Origin: Pseudorhodoferax sp. Leaf267
GTDB lineage: Bacteria; Pseudomonadota; Gammaproteobacteria; Burkholderiales; Burkholderiaceae_C
Length of the DNA: 64,000 bases
Direction: 5' to 3'
Assembly (NCBI RefSeq): GCF_001422405.1
Contig: NZ_LMMV01000002.1
Span: 186,001 to 250,000 of the forward strand
Shown: positions 8,041 through 20,759 of the stretch, piece after piece
Layout of the letters: every line of letters begins with the position of its first letter
Numbering within the stretch: the stretch's first letter is position 1
The notes under the pieces: generated by a model
Told to the model about the DNA's origin: nothing
The model's database searches: none
The model's input: only the letters and a program-made list of their open reading frames with translations
Made by a program: the position numbers and the translations under genes

Positions 8041-8601
8041 TTACCGTGCTGCGCCCTGGGCCGCCGCGCGCCGCGCTGCGAACCGCGCGCTCCATTCCTC
8101 GACCGGCATGAAGCTGGGATCGGCGCGCACGATGCGCTCGGTCTCGGCCCAGATCGCGGCGTCGTCCTGTTCCAAGTCGAGCGGGTCGCCGTGCGGCTGG
8201 CGCACGTACCACGGCGTGTCCAGGTAGACCTCGACCGTGTTGTCCTCCGGGTCCATGCAGTAGATGGACAGCGCGTTGCCGTGGTTGAGGCCGCGCATGC
8301 GCGTGGCGCCGCATTCCAGCGCGCGGCGCCGGGCCTCGCGCAGGTGGTCCAGCGTCTGCACCTTGAACGAGATCTGCATCACGGTGCTCGGCCCTTGCGG
8401 GTCGCGGCTGGACGCCAGGGCCAGCTGGTGGTGCTGGTCCGCGTGGCCACTCAGGAACACGATGGTGAACGGGAAGGTGAAGCCGACGCCGCGGTCGGTC
8501 TCCTGCAGGTCGAACACCGTGCAGTAGAAGTTCTTCATGCGCTCGATGTCGCGGCAGAACACGCCGAAGTGCGACAGATGGGGTTGGTAGGGGGTCTGCA
8601 T
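8041..8601 (-). CDS. Single-domain VOC-family protein, extradiol-dioxygenase-like
   Basis: This 186-residue vicinal-oxygen-chelate protein has an apparent metal triad of H11 (LSHFG), H58 (HHQLAL) and E124 (NTVEVYL), in the spacing of the catalytic domain of 2,3-dihydroxybiphenyl-type extradiol dioxygenases. Those enzymes usually have two modules and about 290 residues, so this is a one-module relative. The last 50 residues form a charged helical tail. It is the last gene of a minus-strand cluster with an FAH-type hydrolase, consistent with aromatic ring-cleavage chemistry, but the substrate is unknown. Confidence 0.8.
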   Translation of the reverse strand: MQTPYQPHLSHFGVFCRDIERMKNFYCTVFDLQETDRGVGFTFPFTIVFLSGHADQHHQLALASSRDPQGPSTVMQISFKVQTLDHLREARRRALECGATRMRGLNHGNALSIYCMDPEDNTVEVYLDTPWYVRQPHGDPLDLEQDDAAIWAETERIVRADPSFMPVEEWSARFAARRAAAQGAAR

Positions 8602-8610
8602 GCGGGGCTT

Positions 8611-9600
8611 TCAGGGGTGCAGCACGATCTTGCCGAGCGTGCTGCCGCTGTCCAACAGTTCGTGCACGCGGCGCGCATCGGCCAGCGCGAAGCGTGTGGC
8701 CTTGGGGGCTCGCACCTGGCCGCTGGCCATGAGTGCGATGGCCTGCTCCATCAGGCCGCGGCGCTGCGCGACGTCGGCGTCGATGGCGTGGATGGAGAAG
8801 GTGCGCACGGCCAGGCTGCGGCCCAGCAGCTTGCGCAATTCATCGAACACGTCGGCACTGGGCGGGCCGGCGACGATGTTGTAGGAGACCAGCATGCCGG
8901 AGTTGGCCAGCGCGCGCAGGCAGGCCACGAACATGTCGCCGCCCAGGTGGTCGAAGGCCATGTCCACGCCGCGCCCGCCTGTCGCCTGCATCACCTGTTC
9001 GGTCAGGGTTGCGGGGTTGCCGTCCACGAGTACGTCCACGCCGTTCTCGCGTGCGAAGGCCTGCTTGGCCGGCGTCGATGCGGTGCCGATCACCTGGATG
9101 CCGCGCGCCTTGGCCACCTGCACCAGCGCCGTCGCCACGCCACCGGCCGCGCCGGGCACCAGAATGCTCTGCGCCGGCAGGTTGCCGTTGCTGGCCAGCA
9201 GCGCCAGCGCGAGCTGGAAGTTGCCCAGGCTCACCGCGTCGTCGAACGCCAGCGTGTCGGGCAGCACGAAGGGAGCGGAGGCCGGCACGCAGATGGCCTC
9301 GGCGTAGCAGCCGCCGCGCTGCGGCAGCTCGCGCGCGCTGACCAGAACGCGCTGGCCGGGCTGCAGCAGTTCGACGCCGGGGCCGACGGCATCGACCGTG
9401 CCGGCCAGTTCGTTGCCAGGGATGGCCGGCATCGGCGGCATCCACTTGTAGGTGCCGTTGCGGATCAGCACGTCCGGCCCGCCCGCGCCGATGGCGGCCG
9501 CGCGCACCCGCACCTCACCGGGGCCGGGCTCGGGCAGCGGCAGGTCGACCAGTTGCAGGACCTCGGGCCCGCCCGGGGCTTGCAGTTGGATGGCTTTCAT
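8611..9600 (-). CDS. Zinc-free medium-chain dehydrogenase, quinone oxidoreductase type
   Basis: This 329-residue MDR protein begins MKAIQLQAPGGPEVLQL and carries a GroES-like N-terminal domain followed by a Rossmann domain (VPGAAGGVATALVQVAKARG near residue 150). The four cysteines of the structural zinc site of alcohol dehydrogenases are absent, as in the quinone oxidoreductase/zeta-crystallin branch. Such enzymes reduce quinones or enones with NADPH. It lies 9 bp upstream of the VOC gene in the same direction and is probably co-transcribed. Its substrate cannot be read from the sequence. Confidence 0.85.
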   Translation of the reverse strand: MKAIQLQAPGGPEVLQLVDLPLPEPGPGEVRVRAAAIGAGGPDVLIRNGTYKWMPPMPAIPGNELAGTVDAVGPGVELLQPGQRVLVSARELPQRGGCYAEAICVPASAPFVLPDTLAFDDAVSLGNFQLALALLASNGNLPAQSILVPGAAGGVATALVQVAKARGIQVIGTASTPAKQAFARENGVDVLVDGNPATLTEQVMQATGGRGVDMAFDHLGGDMFVACLRALANSGMLVSYNIVAGPPSADVFDELRKLLGRSLAVRTFSIHAIDADVAQRRGLMEQAIALMASGQVRAPKATRFALADARRVHELLDSGSTLGKIVLHP

Positions 9601-9618
9601 GGATGACCTCGTTCGCGT

Positions 9619-10197
9619 TCAGCGCTGGCCATCATGGACTGCCACCTGGTCGAGCGTGAGCCCGCCCAGGCGCGAATGGATGCGCCCGCCCGTGGCCATG
9701 ACCAGCGCGAACAGAATCTCGTCGGGCCGCGGCGCGTCCTGGATGCCCACCTCGAACGTGTTGTAGTGGCTGCGCACATACGAGGCGTGGATGTTGTGCA
9801 GCGGCACCATCAGCCGGTAGCCCGTGGCCGCCACGGCCTTGGCCGCCGGCACCATGGCCTTGGGATCGCCCAGCACCTGGCGCATGGCCCAGCCACCGGC
9901 CTCGTGCCACACGGCGCCGTGCTCCAGCTCGCCGTTCACGCCCACGATGGCGGCCTTGCTGTAGGCCTCCACCTGGTCGCGGCCCAGCGTGGCCACCAGC
10001 TCTTCGGCCAGCAGCGTGCCCAGCGCGCGCAGCTCGGCCATGAAGGGCAGCAGGTCGGGCTCGTAGCGGCCGGCGTAGGGGTTGCGCACGACGGCGCAGG
10101 CGGCGGCCAGGCGCAGGGGCGTGGCTGCCACCGGCCCGCCTTCGTGGAAGACCGTCTCGACGGTCAGGCTGCGTTTGCGGATCGCGATCAGCGACAT
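9619..10197 (-). CDS. DUF1185 'amino acid synthesis' family protein
   Basis: This 192-residue protein (MSLIAIRKRSLTVETVFHEG) matches the DUF1185 family found in catabolic clusters of Burkholderiales and rhizobia; the 'amino acid synthesis' name is historical and its biochemistry is unknown. A Shine-Dalgarno AAGGAAG precedes the ATG at 10197. An alternative in-frame ATG at 10218 overlaps the stop of the upstream Bug gene (ATGA), so translation of the two is probably coupled. The lack of a signal peptide suggests a cytoplasmic protein. Confidence 0.78.
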   Translation of the reverse strand: MSLIAIRKRSLTVETVFHEGGPVAATPLRLAAACAVVRNPYAGRYEPDLLPFMAELRALGTLLAEELVATLGRDQVEAYSKAAIVGVNGELEHGAVWHEAGGWAMRQVLGDPKAMVPAAKAVAATGYRLMVPLHNIHASYVRSHYNTFEVGIQDAPRPDEILFALVMATGGRIHSRLGGLTLDQVAVHDGQR

Positions 10198-10214
10198 GGG
10201 GCTTCCTTGGGTTG

Positions 10215-11183
10215 TCATTGCTTGGGAATCTGGGCGTCGGCGACGACCTGGGTCCACTTCTGGACCTCGTGCGCGACCATGGTGCGCATTTCCTCGGGCG
10301 TGCTGGCGCGGGCTTCGCCGCCCATGTCTTCCAGCCGCTGGCGCACGGCCGGTGCCTGCAGGGCCTTGCGCGTCTCGGCGTTCAGGCGTTCGACGATGGC
10401 GGTGGGCGTGCCGGCCGGGGCCATGACGCCCGCCCACGAGCGCACGTCGTAGCCCGGCACGCCTTGCTCGGCCACCGTAGGCGTGGCTGGCAGGCCGGGC
10501 CAGCGCTGCGGGCCGGTGGTGGCCAACGCGCGCAGCTTGCCGGCCTGCAGGTTGCCCAGCACGGCGGTGGGCGGCGCGATGATGAAGGGTACGTCGCCCG
10601 ACAGCAGCGCGGTGACGGCCGCCGCGTCGCCGCGGTAGGGCACGTGCAGCATGGGCACCTTGGCCATCTTCGCCAGCAGCTCGCCGGCCAGGTGGTGCGT
10701 GGAGCCGATGCCGGCGCTGCCGTAGGACACGGCGTCCGGCTTGGCGCGTGCAGCCTCCAGCAGTTCCTTGAAGGACTGGAACCTGGAGTTCGCCGCCACC
10801 ACCACCAGGAACGGGAAGTAGGTGACCGTGGACACCATCTGGAAGTCGTCCACGGTCTTGTACGACAGCGTGTTGTAGAGCGCGCCCGCCACGGCGTGGC
10901 CACCCGTGGCCAGCAGCAGCGTGTAGCCGTCCGGCTTGGCGCGCGCCACCGAGGTCGAGGCGATGGTGCCGCCGGCCCCGCTCTGCGACTCCACCACGAT
11001 GGGCTGGCCGAGCCCTTTGCCCATCTCCACGCCGATGGCGCGCGCGATCGAATCCGCGTTGCCACCGGGCGCGAAGCCCTGGTAGAGCTTGATCGCCCGC
11101 TCGGGGTAGGGCTGGGCGTGGGCATCGAGCAGGGTGAGCGCCGCCGCAGCGCCGCACACGGCGGCGAACTGTCTTCTGTGCAT
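10215..11183 (-). CDS. Bug-family tripartite tricarboxylate transporter substrate-binding protein
   Basis: This 322-residue receptor has a signal peptide (HRRQFAAVCGAAAALTLLDAHAQ) and the Bug motif YPERAIKLYQGFAPGG at the start of the mature protein. It binds a carboxylated solute in the periplasm. It sits between the FAH-family hydrolase and DUF1185 genes on the same strand, so its ligand is probably the substrate of this catabolic cluster. No TctA/TctB membrane genes are adjacent. It is clearly a different paralogue from the receptor at 2728. Confidence 0.9.
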   Translation of the reverse strand: MHRRQFAAVCGAAAALTLLDAHAQPYPERAIKLYQGFAPGGNADSIARAIGVEMGKGLGQPIVVESQSGAGGTIASTSVARAKPDGYTLLLATGGHAVAGALYNTLSYKTVDDFQMVSTVTYFPFLVVVAANSRFQSFKELLEAARAKPDAVSYGSAGIGSTHHLAGELLAKMAKVPMLHVPYRGDAAAVTALLSGDVPFIIAPPTAVLGNLQAGKLRALATTGPQRWPGLPATPTVAEQGVPGYDVRSWAGVMAPAGTPTAIVERLNAETRKALQAPAVRQRLEDMGGEARASTPEEMRTMVAHEVQKWTQVVADAQIPKQ

Positions 11184-11235
11184 GCTTGTCTCCGTGCCCG
11201 CCGGTCATGCCGGCGGCGTTGTCGTGGGGGCGGGC

Positions 11236-12096
11236 TCAGTCCTGGGCGACGATGGGGTTGCGTAGCGTGCCGATGGCCTCGATCTCCACCTCCACCGTGT
11301 CGCCGGGCTTCATGAACTGCGGTGGCTTCTTGCTCCAGCCCACGCCGGCCGGGGTGCCGGTGGCGATCACGTCGCCGGGCACCAGCGTGAAGATGGTGGA
11401 GGCGTACTCGATCAGCTGCGGGATCGGGAAGATCATGTGGCCCGTGTGGCTGGACTGCACGACCTCGCCGTTGAGGCGGGTGATCAGCTTGAGCTCGCGG
11501 CCCGGCTCGATCTCGTCGGCCGTGACCATCCACGGGCCGAAGCCGCCGGTGGACTCGAAGTTCTTGCCCGAGGCGATCTGCTTGGCGTGGAACTGCCATT
11601 CGCGCACGCTGGCGTCGTTGTAGCAGCTGTAGCCGGCCACGTGCTTCCACGCATCGGCGCGGCGGATGTTGCGGCCACCCTCGCCGATGATGACGGCCAG
11701 CTCGCCCTCCCAGTCCAGCGACTCGGACACATGGGGCCGCACGATGGGGCCGTTGTGCGGCGTCTGCGAGCGCCACACGCGCAGGAAGATCGGCGGCTGC
11801 TCCGACAGCTCGCGCTGCATGCCGGCGGCCAGAACCTCCTGGTGGTGGTCCATGTAGTTGCGCACCGCGCACACGATCTTTTCCGGTTGCGGGATCACGG
11901 GCAAAAACTTCACCTCGGCCAGGCGGGCGTCGGCCGCGAGGCCTTCGACCAGCGCGTTGCGCCGCGCGAAATCAGGGCTGGCGATGAAGGCGGCCAGCGT
12001 GGCGTGGCCGGTGCGGCCGGCGAGGCTGGCAACGCCGTCGCCGACCACGACGCCCCAGGTGGGTTGGCCGGCGTGTTCGTAGGACATCAGTTTCAT
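11236..12096 (-). CDS. Fumarylacetoacetate hydrolase (FAH) family protein
   Basis: This 286-residue protein has the FAH-fold signature, with metal-binding acidic residues in LDWEGELAVIIG and the conserved GFGPWMVTADEI and GDVIATGTPAGVG segments. Family members hydrolyse or decarboxylate acylpyruvates and related ring-cleavage products, using a divalent metal. It is the first gene of the minus-strand cluster, starting next to an AT-rich divergent promoter region with palindromes that probably bind the GntR regulator opposite. The substrate may be an aromatic-derived oxo acid, but oxaloacetate decarboxylases share the fold. Confidence 0.87.
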   Translation of the reverse strand: MKLMSYEHAGQPTWGVVVGDGVASLAGRTGHATLAAFIASPDFARRNALVEGLAADARLAEVKFLPVIPQPEKIVCAVRNYMDHHQEVLAAGMQRELSEQPPIFLRVWRSQTPHNGPIVRPHVSESLDWEGELAVIIGEGGRNIRRADAWKHVAGYSCYNDASVREWQFHAKQIASGKNFESTGGFGPWMVTADEIEPGRELKLITRLNGEVVQSSHTGHMIFPIPQLIEYASTIFTLVPGDVIATGTPAGVGWSKKPPQFMKPGDTVEVEIEAIGTLRNPIVAQD

Positions 12097-12143
12097 GGGG
12101 TACTTCCTGTTGGGCGCGGATGGATCGGATCGCCGTCATGGCA

Positions 12144-12187
12144 TTTGTGCGCGCAACAAATTTTTATGCACAAAAACAAAAATGTGC
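12144..12187. promoter_or_regulatory. Divergent control region with two inverted repeats
   Basis: The 175-bp gap between the FAH-type hydrolase and the GntR gene is sharply AT-rich. It holds TTTGT-GCGCGCA-ACAAA (12144-12160) and a second pair of arms, GCACA (12168-12172) with TGTGC (12183-12187). GntR-family proteins bind such short inverted repeats. These are the likely operators controlling both directions. Confidence 0.6.
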
Positions 12188-12271
12188 GTAGATATAAACC
12201 CTATGCGTATTGATTGGAAGTTTGCGTGTCGCTTAAGATGCGGCCCCGTGCTGACATCCGCCGCCACCGCC

Positions 12272-12967
12272 ATGGACCCCACGACCGAAACCGAACTTCC
12301 CCTTGCAGAACGCGCCTACCGGCGCCTGCGCCAGGCCATCGTGCGCTGCGAATTCCCGCCGGGCCAGCGCCTGCGCGTGGACGAGCTGAGCAAGCACTAC
12401 GAGATCAGCAGCAGCCCTTTGCGCGAGGCGCTGAGCCGGCTGTCCGAGCAGGGCCTGGTGCGCGCGTTCGAGAACCGCGGCTTCCATGTTGCGCCGCTGT
12501 CGGTGGCCGGCATCGCCGACCTCACGCGCGTGCGCCTGCTGGTGGAGTGCGAGGCCCTGCGCGACGCCATGGCGAACGGGCGCGATGCCTGGGAGGCGGG
12601 CGTGGTGGCGGCGGCGCACAGCCTGTCGCTGGTGGAGCAGCGCCTGGGCGACGGCCCCTTGGTGCTCGACGAGAACTGGGCGGCGCGCCACCGCGACTAC
12701 CACCTGGCGATCTACGCCGGCTGCACCTCGCCCATGCTCAAGAGCCTGGTGGCCGAGCTGTTCGACAACGCCGAGCGTTACCGCCATTTCTCGGCGCGCC
12801 ACCGCAAGGTCGACCGCAAGAAGAACGCCGAGCACCAGCGGCTGCTGACGGCCGTGCTCGCCCGCAATGACGACAAGGCCGTGGGCCTGCTGCGCCAACA
12901 TATTTCAGGAACCGAGCGCAACGTGACCGAAGCGCTCTTGCACATGGAAGGTGGAATCTCTCAATGA
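12272..12967 (+). CDS. GntR-family (FCD domain) regulator
   Basis: This 231-residue regulator has a winged helix-turn-helix at about residues 10-80 (PPGQRLRVDELSKHYEISSS, SPLREALSRLSEQGLV) and an FCD effector domain from about residue 90. The ATG at 12272 puts the helix-turn-helix at the usual N-terminal distance; earlier in-frame starts at 12203 and 12248 remain possible. The stop overlaps the start of the FMN reductase gene (ATGA at 12964-12967). It probably controls the divergent FAH/Bug cluster through the palindromes at 12144-12187. Confidence 0.88.
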   Translation: MDPTTETELPLAERAYRRLRQAIVRCEFPPGQRLRVDELSKHYEISSSPLREALSRLSEQGLVRAFENRGFHVAPLSVAGIADLTRVRLLVECEALRDAMANGRDAWEAGVVAAAHSLSLVEQRLGDGPLVLDENWAARHRDYHLAIYAGCTSPMLKSLVAELFDNAERYRHFSARHRKVDRKKNAEHQRLLTAVLARNDDKAVGLLRQHISGTERNVTEALLHMEGGISQ

Positions 12968-13536
12968 ACAGCGAAATCCGCGTCGTCGGCCTCTGCGGCA
13001 GCCTGCGCAAGGCCTCCCACAACATGGCGGCTCTGCGCGCCGCCGGCCAGGCCATGCCGACCGGCATGACGCTGCAGATCGAGTCGATCGCCGGGCTTCC
13101 GATCTACAACGCCGACGACCAGGCCGCGGGCTGGCCCGAGGGCGTGCAACGCTTGGTGCAGGCCATCCGCGGCGCCGATGCCGTGCTCATCGCCAGCCCC
13201 GAATACAACTTCACCATTCCCGGTGGCTTGAAGAACGCGCTGGACTGGATTTCGCGCGTGCCCAGGCAGCCGTTCGCGCAGAAGCCGGTGGCGCTGCTCG
13301 GCGCATCGGCCGGGCGGCTGGGCACCTCGCGCATGCAGTACGACCTGCGCAAGTGCCTGCAGTTTCTGGATGCCTTCGTGCTGAACAAGCCCGAGGTGTT
13401 CATCGGTGCGGCGGCGGAGTGCTTCGACAGCGCGGGCACGCTCACGCACGAGGGCACGCGCGCGCTGCTGGCCGAGCAGATGCTGGCGTTGCGCGCCTGG
13501 GTGCTGCGCACACAGCCTGTCGCGCAGGCTGCGTAA
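12964..13536 (+). CDS. NADPH-dependent FMN reductase
   Basis: This 190-residue flavodoxin-fold protein has the FMN phosphate loop GSLRKASHN near residue 11 and the flavin/NADPH motif SPEYNFTIPGGLKNALDWI at about residue 80, typical of the ChrR/YieF/SsuE-like group. It transfers electrons from NAD(P)H to quinones, chromate or free flavin. Its ATG overlaps the stop of the GntR gene by four bases, implying translational coupling. The link to the adjacent catabolic cluster is positional only. Confidence 0.9.
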   Translation: MNSEIRVVGLCGSLRKASHNMAALRAAGQAMPTGMTLQIESIAGLPIYNADDQAAGWPEGVQRLVQAIRGADAVLIASPEYNFTIPGGLKNALDWISRVPRQPFAQKPVALLGASAGRLGTSRMQYDLRKCLQFLDAFVLNKPEVFIGAAAECFDSAGTLTHEGTRALLAEQMLALRAWVLRTQPVAQAA

Positions 13537-13547
13537 ACGGCCGTTCG

Positions 13548-15098
13548 CTACGTCCTGACCGGGGCGCGCGAGGCAGGCGTGCGCCGCCGGCGGCGCAGCG
13601 CGTACTCCAGCAATTCGAACAGAGCTTCACTGAACAGCGCCAGCGCCGCAGCCGGCACGGCGCCGGCCAGCAGCAACTGCTTGTCGTTGAGCGCCAGCCC
13701 CGTCACGATGCGCTCGCCGAAGCCGCCCGCGCCGATGAAGGCCGCAATCGTCGCGGTGCCGATGGCGATCGTCGTGGCCGTGCGCACGCCGGCGATCAGG
13801 GTCGGCAAGGCCAGCGGCAGCTGCACCAGCTGCAGGTTCTGCGACGCGGTCATGCCCAGCGCCGTGCCGGCCTGCTTGAGGCCATCGGACACATCGGCCA
13901 GGCCCGTCACCGCGTTGCGCATGATGGGCAGGAGCGAATACAGCGTGAGCGCGATCAACGCGGGCAGGGTGCCGATGGCGCCCAGCGCCGAGATCAGCAC
14001 GGCCAGCAGCGCGAGCGAGGGCACGGTCTGCATCAGGCCCGTGATGCCGAGCACGACGGCACGCAACTGCACGTAGGGGAACACGGCTACGGCCAGCGGC
14101 ACGCCGATCAGGGTGGCTACGCCGACCGACACGGCCACCAGCATCAAATGCTGGCGCGCCAGCCGGCCCAGGTCGCTGCCGAACAATCGGTCCACGAAGC
14201 CCGGCCGCTCGGTGGTCTGCGCCGCGCCGCCGGCCAGGAAGTCCCGCGCGATCACGTCGAAGGCCTGGCCCTGCAGTTCGGCGCGCGCGTTCATCGCGAT
14301 CATCGCGGGCTCGTCGATGCGGCCTTGCAGCTTCTGCAGCGCGGCCCAGGCCTGCGGCAGGCGCTGCGGCAGGTCGATGCGGTGCAGCACCACGGCGTCG
14401 TAGCGGGGAAAGTAGGCGCGGTCGTCCTGCAGGACCAACAGGCCCAGGTGGCCTATCTTGGCGTCGGTGGTGTAGATGTCGATCACGTCGACCTGCCCGG
14501 CGCCGATCGCGTCGTAGGCCAGGCCGTGGTCCAGGCCGGTCGGCGTTTGCGGCAGGCCGTAGTGGGCGGCCACGCCGCGCCAGCCGTCGGCGCGGCCGAT
14601 GAATTCGTTGGACAGGCCCAACTTGAGCGTGGGGTGTTTGGCCAGGTCGCCCAGGTTGCGGATGCCCAGGCGCTGCGCCTCGCTGGCGCGCATGGCCAGC
14701 GCATAGCCATCGTTGAAGCCCAGCGGGATGGAGGCGGCCAGGCCCAGCGGCGCGAGCTGCGCGTTCATCGCCTGCAGCGACATCGAAGGTGACCCGCGCA
14801 GGATCTCGGCCGAGATGGTGCCGGTGTACTCGGCATACAGGTCGATCGCGCCCGAGCGCAGCGCCTCGTAGACGATGGCGGTGTTCCCGAGGCCCTGGCG
14901 CACGGCGGGTGCGGTGGCTAGCTGTGGCGCCGCCGTCTGCGCAAAGATCTCGGCCAGGATGTAGGACTCGGTGAAGCGCTTGGAGCCCACGCGCAGGGGG
15001 CCGTCGTCGGCAGCGCCTGCGGGCAGATGGGCCAGGAGCATGAGCAGACCGAGTGCGGCTGCGAGGGCTTGTAGCAAGCCGGAGCGGAGAGTCTGCAT
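13548..15098 (-). CDS. Osmoprotectant-type ABC transporter: fused substrate-binding protein and permease
   Basis: This 516-residue fusion has a signal sequence (residues 1-29), a glycine-betaine/choline-type binding domain (about 33-295; GSKRFTESYILAEI and YAEYTGT are typical of the OpuC/YehZ group) and a permease domain of several membrane helices from about 315. The EAA-type coupling loop (GLKQAGTALGM) is near residue 410. The order binding protein then permease is the reverse of the better-known OpuABC fusions. No ATPase gene lies on either side, so the energising subunit must be elsewhere. The start at 15098 is chosen because the signal peptide begins there. Confidence 0.85.
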   Translation of the reverse strand: MQTLRSGLLQALAAALGLLMLLAHLPAGAADDGPLRVGSKRFTESYILAEIFAQTAAPQLATAPAVRQGLGNTAIVYEALRSGAIDLYAEYTGTISAEILRGSPSMSLQAMNAQLAPLGLAASIPLGFNDGYALAMRASEAQRLGIRNLGDLAKHPTLKLGLSNEFIGRADGWRGVAAHYGLPQTPTGLDHGLAYDAIGAGQVDVIDIYTTDAKIGHLGLLVLQDDRAYFPRYDAVVLHRIDLPQRLPQAWAALQKLQGRIDEPAMIAMNARAELQGQAFDVIARDFLAGGAAQTTERPGFVDRLFGSDLGRLARQHLMLVAVSVGVATLIGVPLAVAVFPYVQLRAVVLGITGLMQTVPSLALLAVLISALGAIGTLPALIALTLYSLLPIMRNAVTGLADVSDGLKQAGTALGMTASQNLQLVQLPLALPTLIAGVRTATTIAIGTATIAAFIGAGGFGERIVTGLALNDKQLLLAGAVPAAALALFSEALFELLEYALRRRRRTPASRAPVRT

Positions 15099-15267
15099 CG
15101 CGTGCAGTTTAGGGTGAACGCACGCGGCGCGGGGTGGGCGCATTCCTACATGCACAAGGGTCGCCCGACGATGCCGATGGCGCGCCGCACCCCGCAGCGC
15201 GCCCGCCCGATCACGCGCATGATCGGTCTGCCTGGGATTGCCAAGCGCCACATGGAAGCCTGCACCG

Positions 15268-16434
15268 ATGAGCAAGAAGAAGATCACGTCCAAGACCTCG
15301 GCCACGGACAAGGCCAAGGCAGGCAAGACCCCCGATGCCAGGGCTTCGAAGCCCAAGGCGCGCCACGTGCCCAGCGTCGTGGGCGCACACCACGGCGTGA
15401 CCGAGCTGCCCGGCCTCACGATTGCCGGCTACAACCTGGAAGTGGCGGACGAGCAGGGCTTCGTCGGGGACCGGGCCAGCCAGACGGCGTTTCGCCAGTT
15501 GCTGGACGTGTGGCGCAAGCGCTTGCGTGAGAAGGACCAGCCCGACCCGCTGGGCGAACTGCCATCGGCGGAACTCAGCAAAAAGGCGCTGGATCGCGCA
15601 TTGCGCGGCAAGCATGCCTCGCCGGCCGGTGAGATCGTGCGCAGCGCGATCGAGGAATTCGCGGTCGAGCTCACGCAGGTGATCGAGCGTTTCATGCGCC
15701 AGGGTGCCTGGCATGGTGTGCAGCGCATCGTCATCGGCGGCGGCTTTCCCGAGAGCGAGGTGGGCGAGCTCGCCATCCTGCAGGCCGCCGCGCTATGCCA
15801 TGTGGCCGAGATCCCTGTCGAGCTCGCGCGCCTGCGCCACGAGGTGGACGACGGCGGCCTCATTGGCTGGGTGCACCTGGTGCCGCCGCATTTCGTCGAG
15901 CACTGCGATGCATTGCTCGCGCTGGACATTGGCGGCACCAACGTGCGCTGCGGCATCGTGAAGTTCCGCCGCGGCAAGGCGCAGGACTTGTCGCGTGCAC
16001 AGGTCGTGCGCCGCACGAAGTGGCGCCACGCCGACGACGAGCCCAGCCGCACGGCCCTGGTCGACGGCCTGGTCGCCATGCTGACCGACATGATCGAGTG
16101 GGCCCATCGGCACAAGATCCGCCTGGCGCCCTTCGTCGGCATCGCCTGCCCCGGCCTGATCCGCGAGGACGGCACGATCGCGCGCGGCGCACAGAACCTG
16201 CCCGGCAACTGGGCAGCCGACACCTTCCACCTGCCCACCGCGCTGCGCGAGAAACTGCCCGTGATCGGCCACGAGGGCACCCAGGTCCTGATGCACAACG
16301 ACGCCGTGGTGCAGGGCCTGTCCGAACTGCCCTTCATGCGCGACGTCAAGCGCTGGGCGGTCCTGACCATCGGCACCGGCCTGGGCAATGCCAGCTACGT
16401 GAACACGGGGCCGCGCACACCGGCTGCCGAATGA
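15268..16434 (+). CDS. ROK-family (sugar kinase/hsp70/actin fold) protein
   Basis: This 388-residue protein has a lysine-rich N-terminal tail (residues 1-33), an uncharacterised segment to about residue 210, then LALDIGGTNVRCGIV, the phosphate-1 motif of ROK glucokinases. GIACPGLIREDGTI and LTIGTGLGNASYVN correspond to later ATP-binding motifs. ROK proteins are sugar kinases or sugar-responsive repressors; no N-terminal helix-turn-helix is visible here, which argues against a repressor. The classic ROK zinc-binding cysteine cluster is also not visible, so catalytic competence is uncertain. The start at 15268 avoids a short unlikely extension. Confidence 0.75.
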   Translation: MSKKKITSKTSATDKAKAGKTPDARASKPKARHVPSVVGAHHGVTELPGLTIAGYNLEVADEQGFVGDRASQTAFRQLLDVWRKRLREKDQPDPLGELPSAELSKKALDRALRGKHASPAGEIVRSAIEEFAVELTQVIERFMRQGAWHGVQRIVIGGGFPESEVGELAILQAAALCHVAEIPVELARLRHEVDDGGLIGWVHLVPPHFVEHCDALLALDIGGTNVRCGIVKFRRGKAQDLSRAQVVRRTKWRHADDEPSRTALVDGLVAMLTDMIEWAHRHKIRLAPFVGIACPGLIREDGTIARGAQNLPGNWAADTFHLPTALREKLPVIGHEGTQVLMHNDAVVQGLSELPFMRDVKRWAVLTIGTGLGNASYVNTGPRTPAAE

Positions 16435-16448
16435 GCGCGGGCGCGCGT

Positions 16449-20576
<4,128 letters not shown>

Positions 20577-20759
20577 GCAGAGCGATCCTTTGGAAAATCC
20601 GGGCGCCATGGCGATGCGCGGGGCTTCCGACAGGATGGCCGAGCGCATGGCGCCATCTTGCCCGAACGACGATGGTGCCGGCCAGTCGCGCTCCGCGGCA
20701 CAGATGTTTCGATTTGCTTTCGGAACGCGGCTTGACCTGGCGTTGCGCCACTTCAAGCG

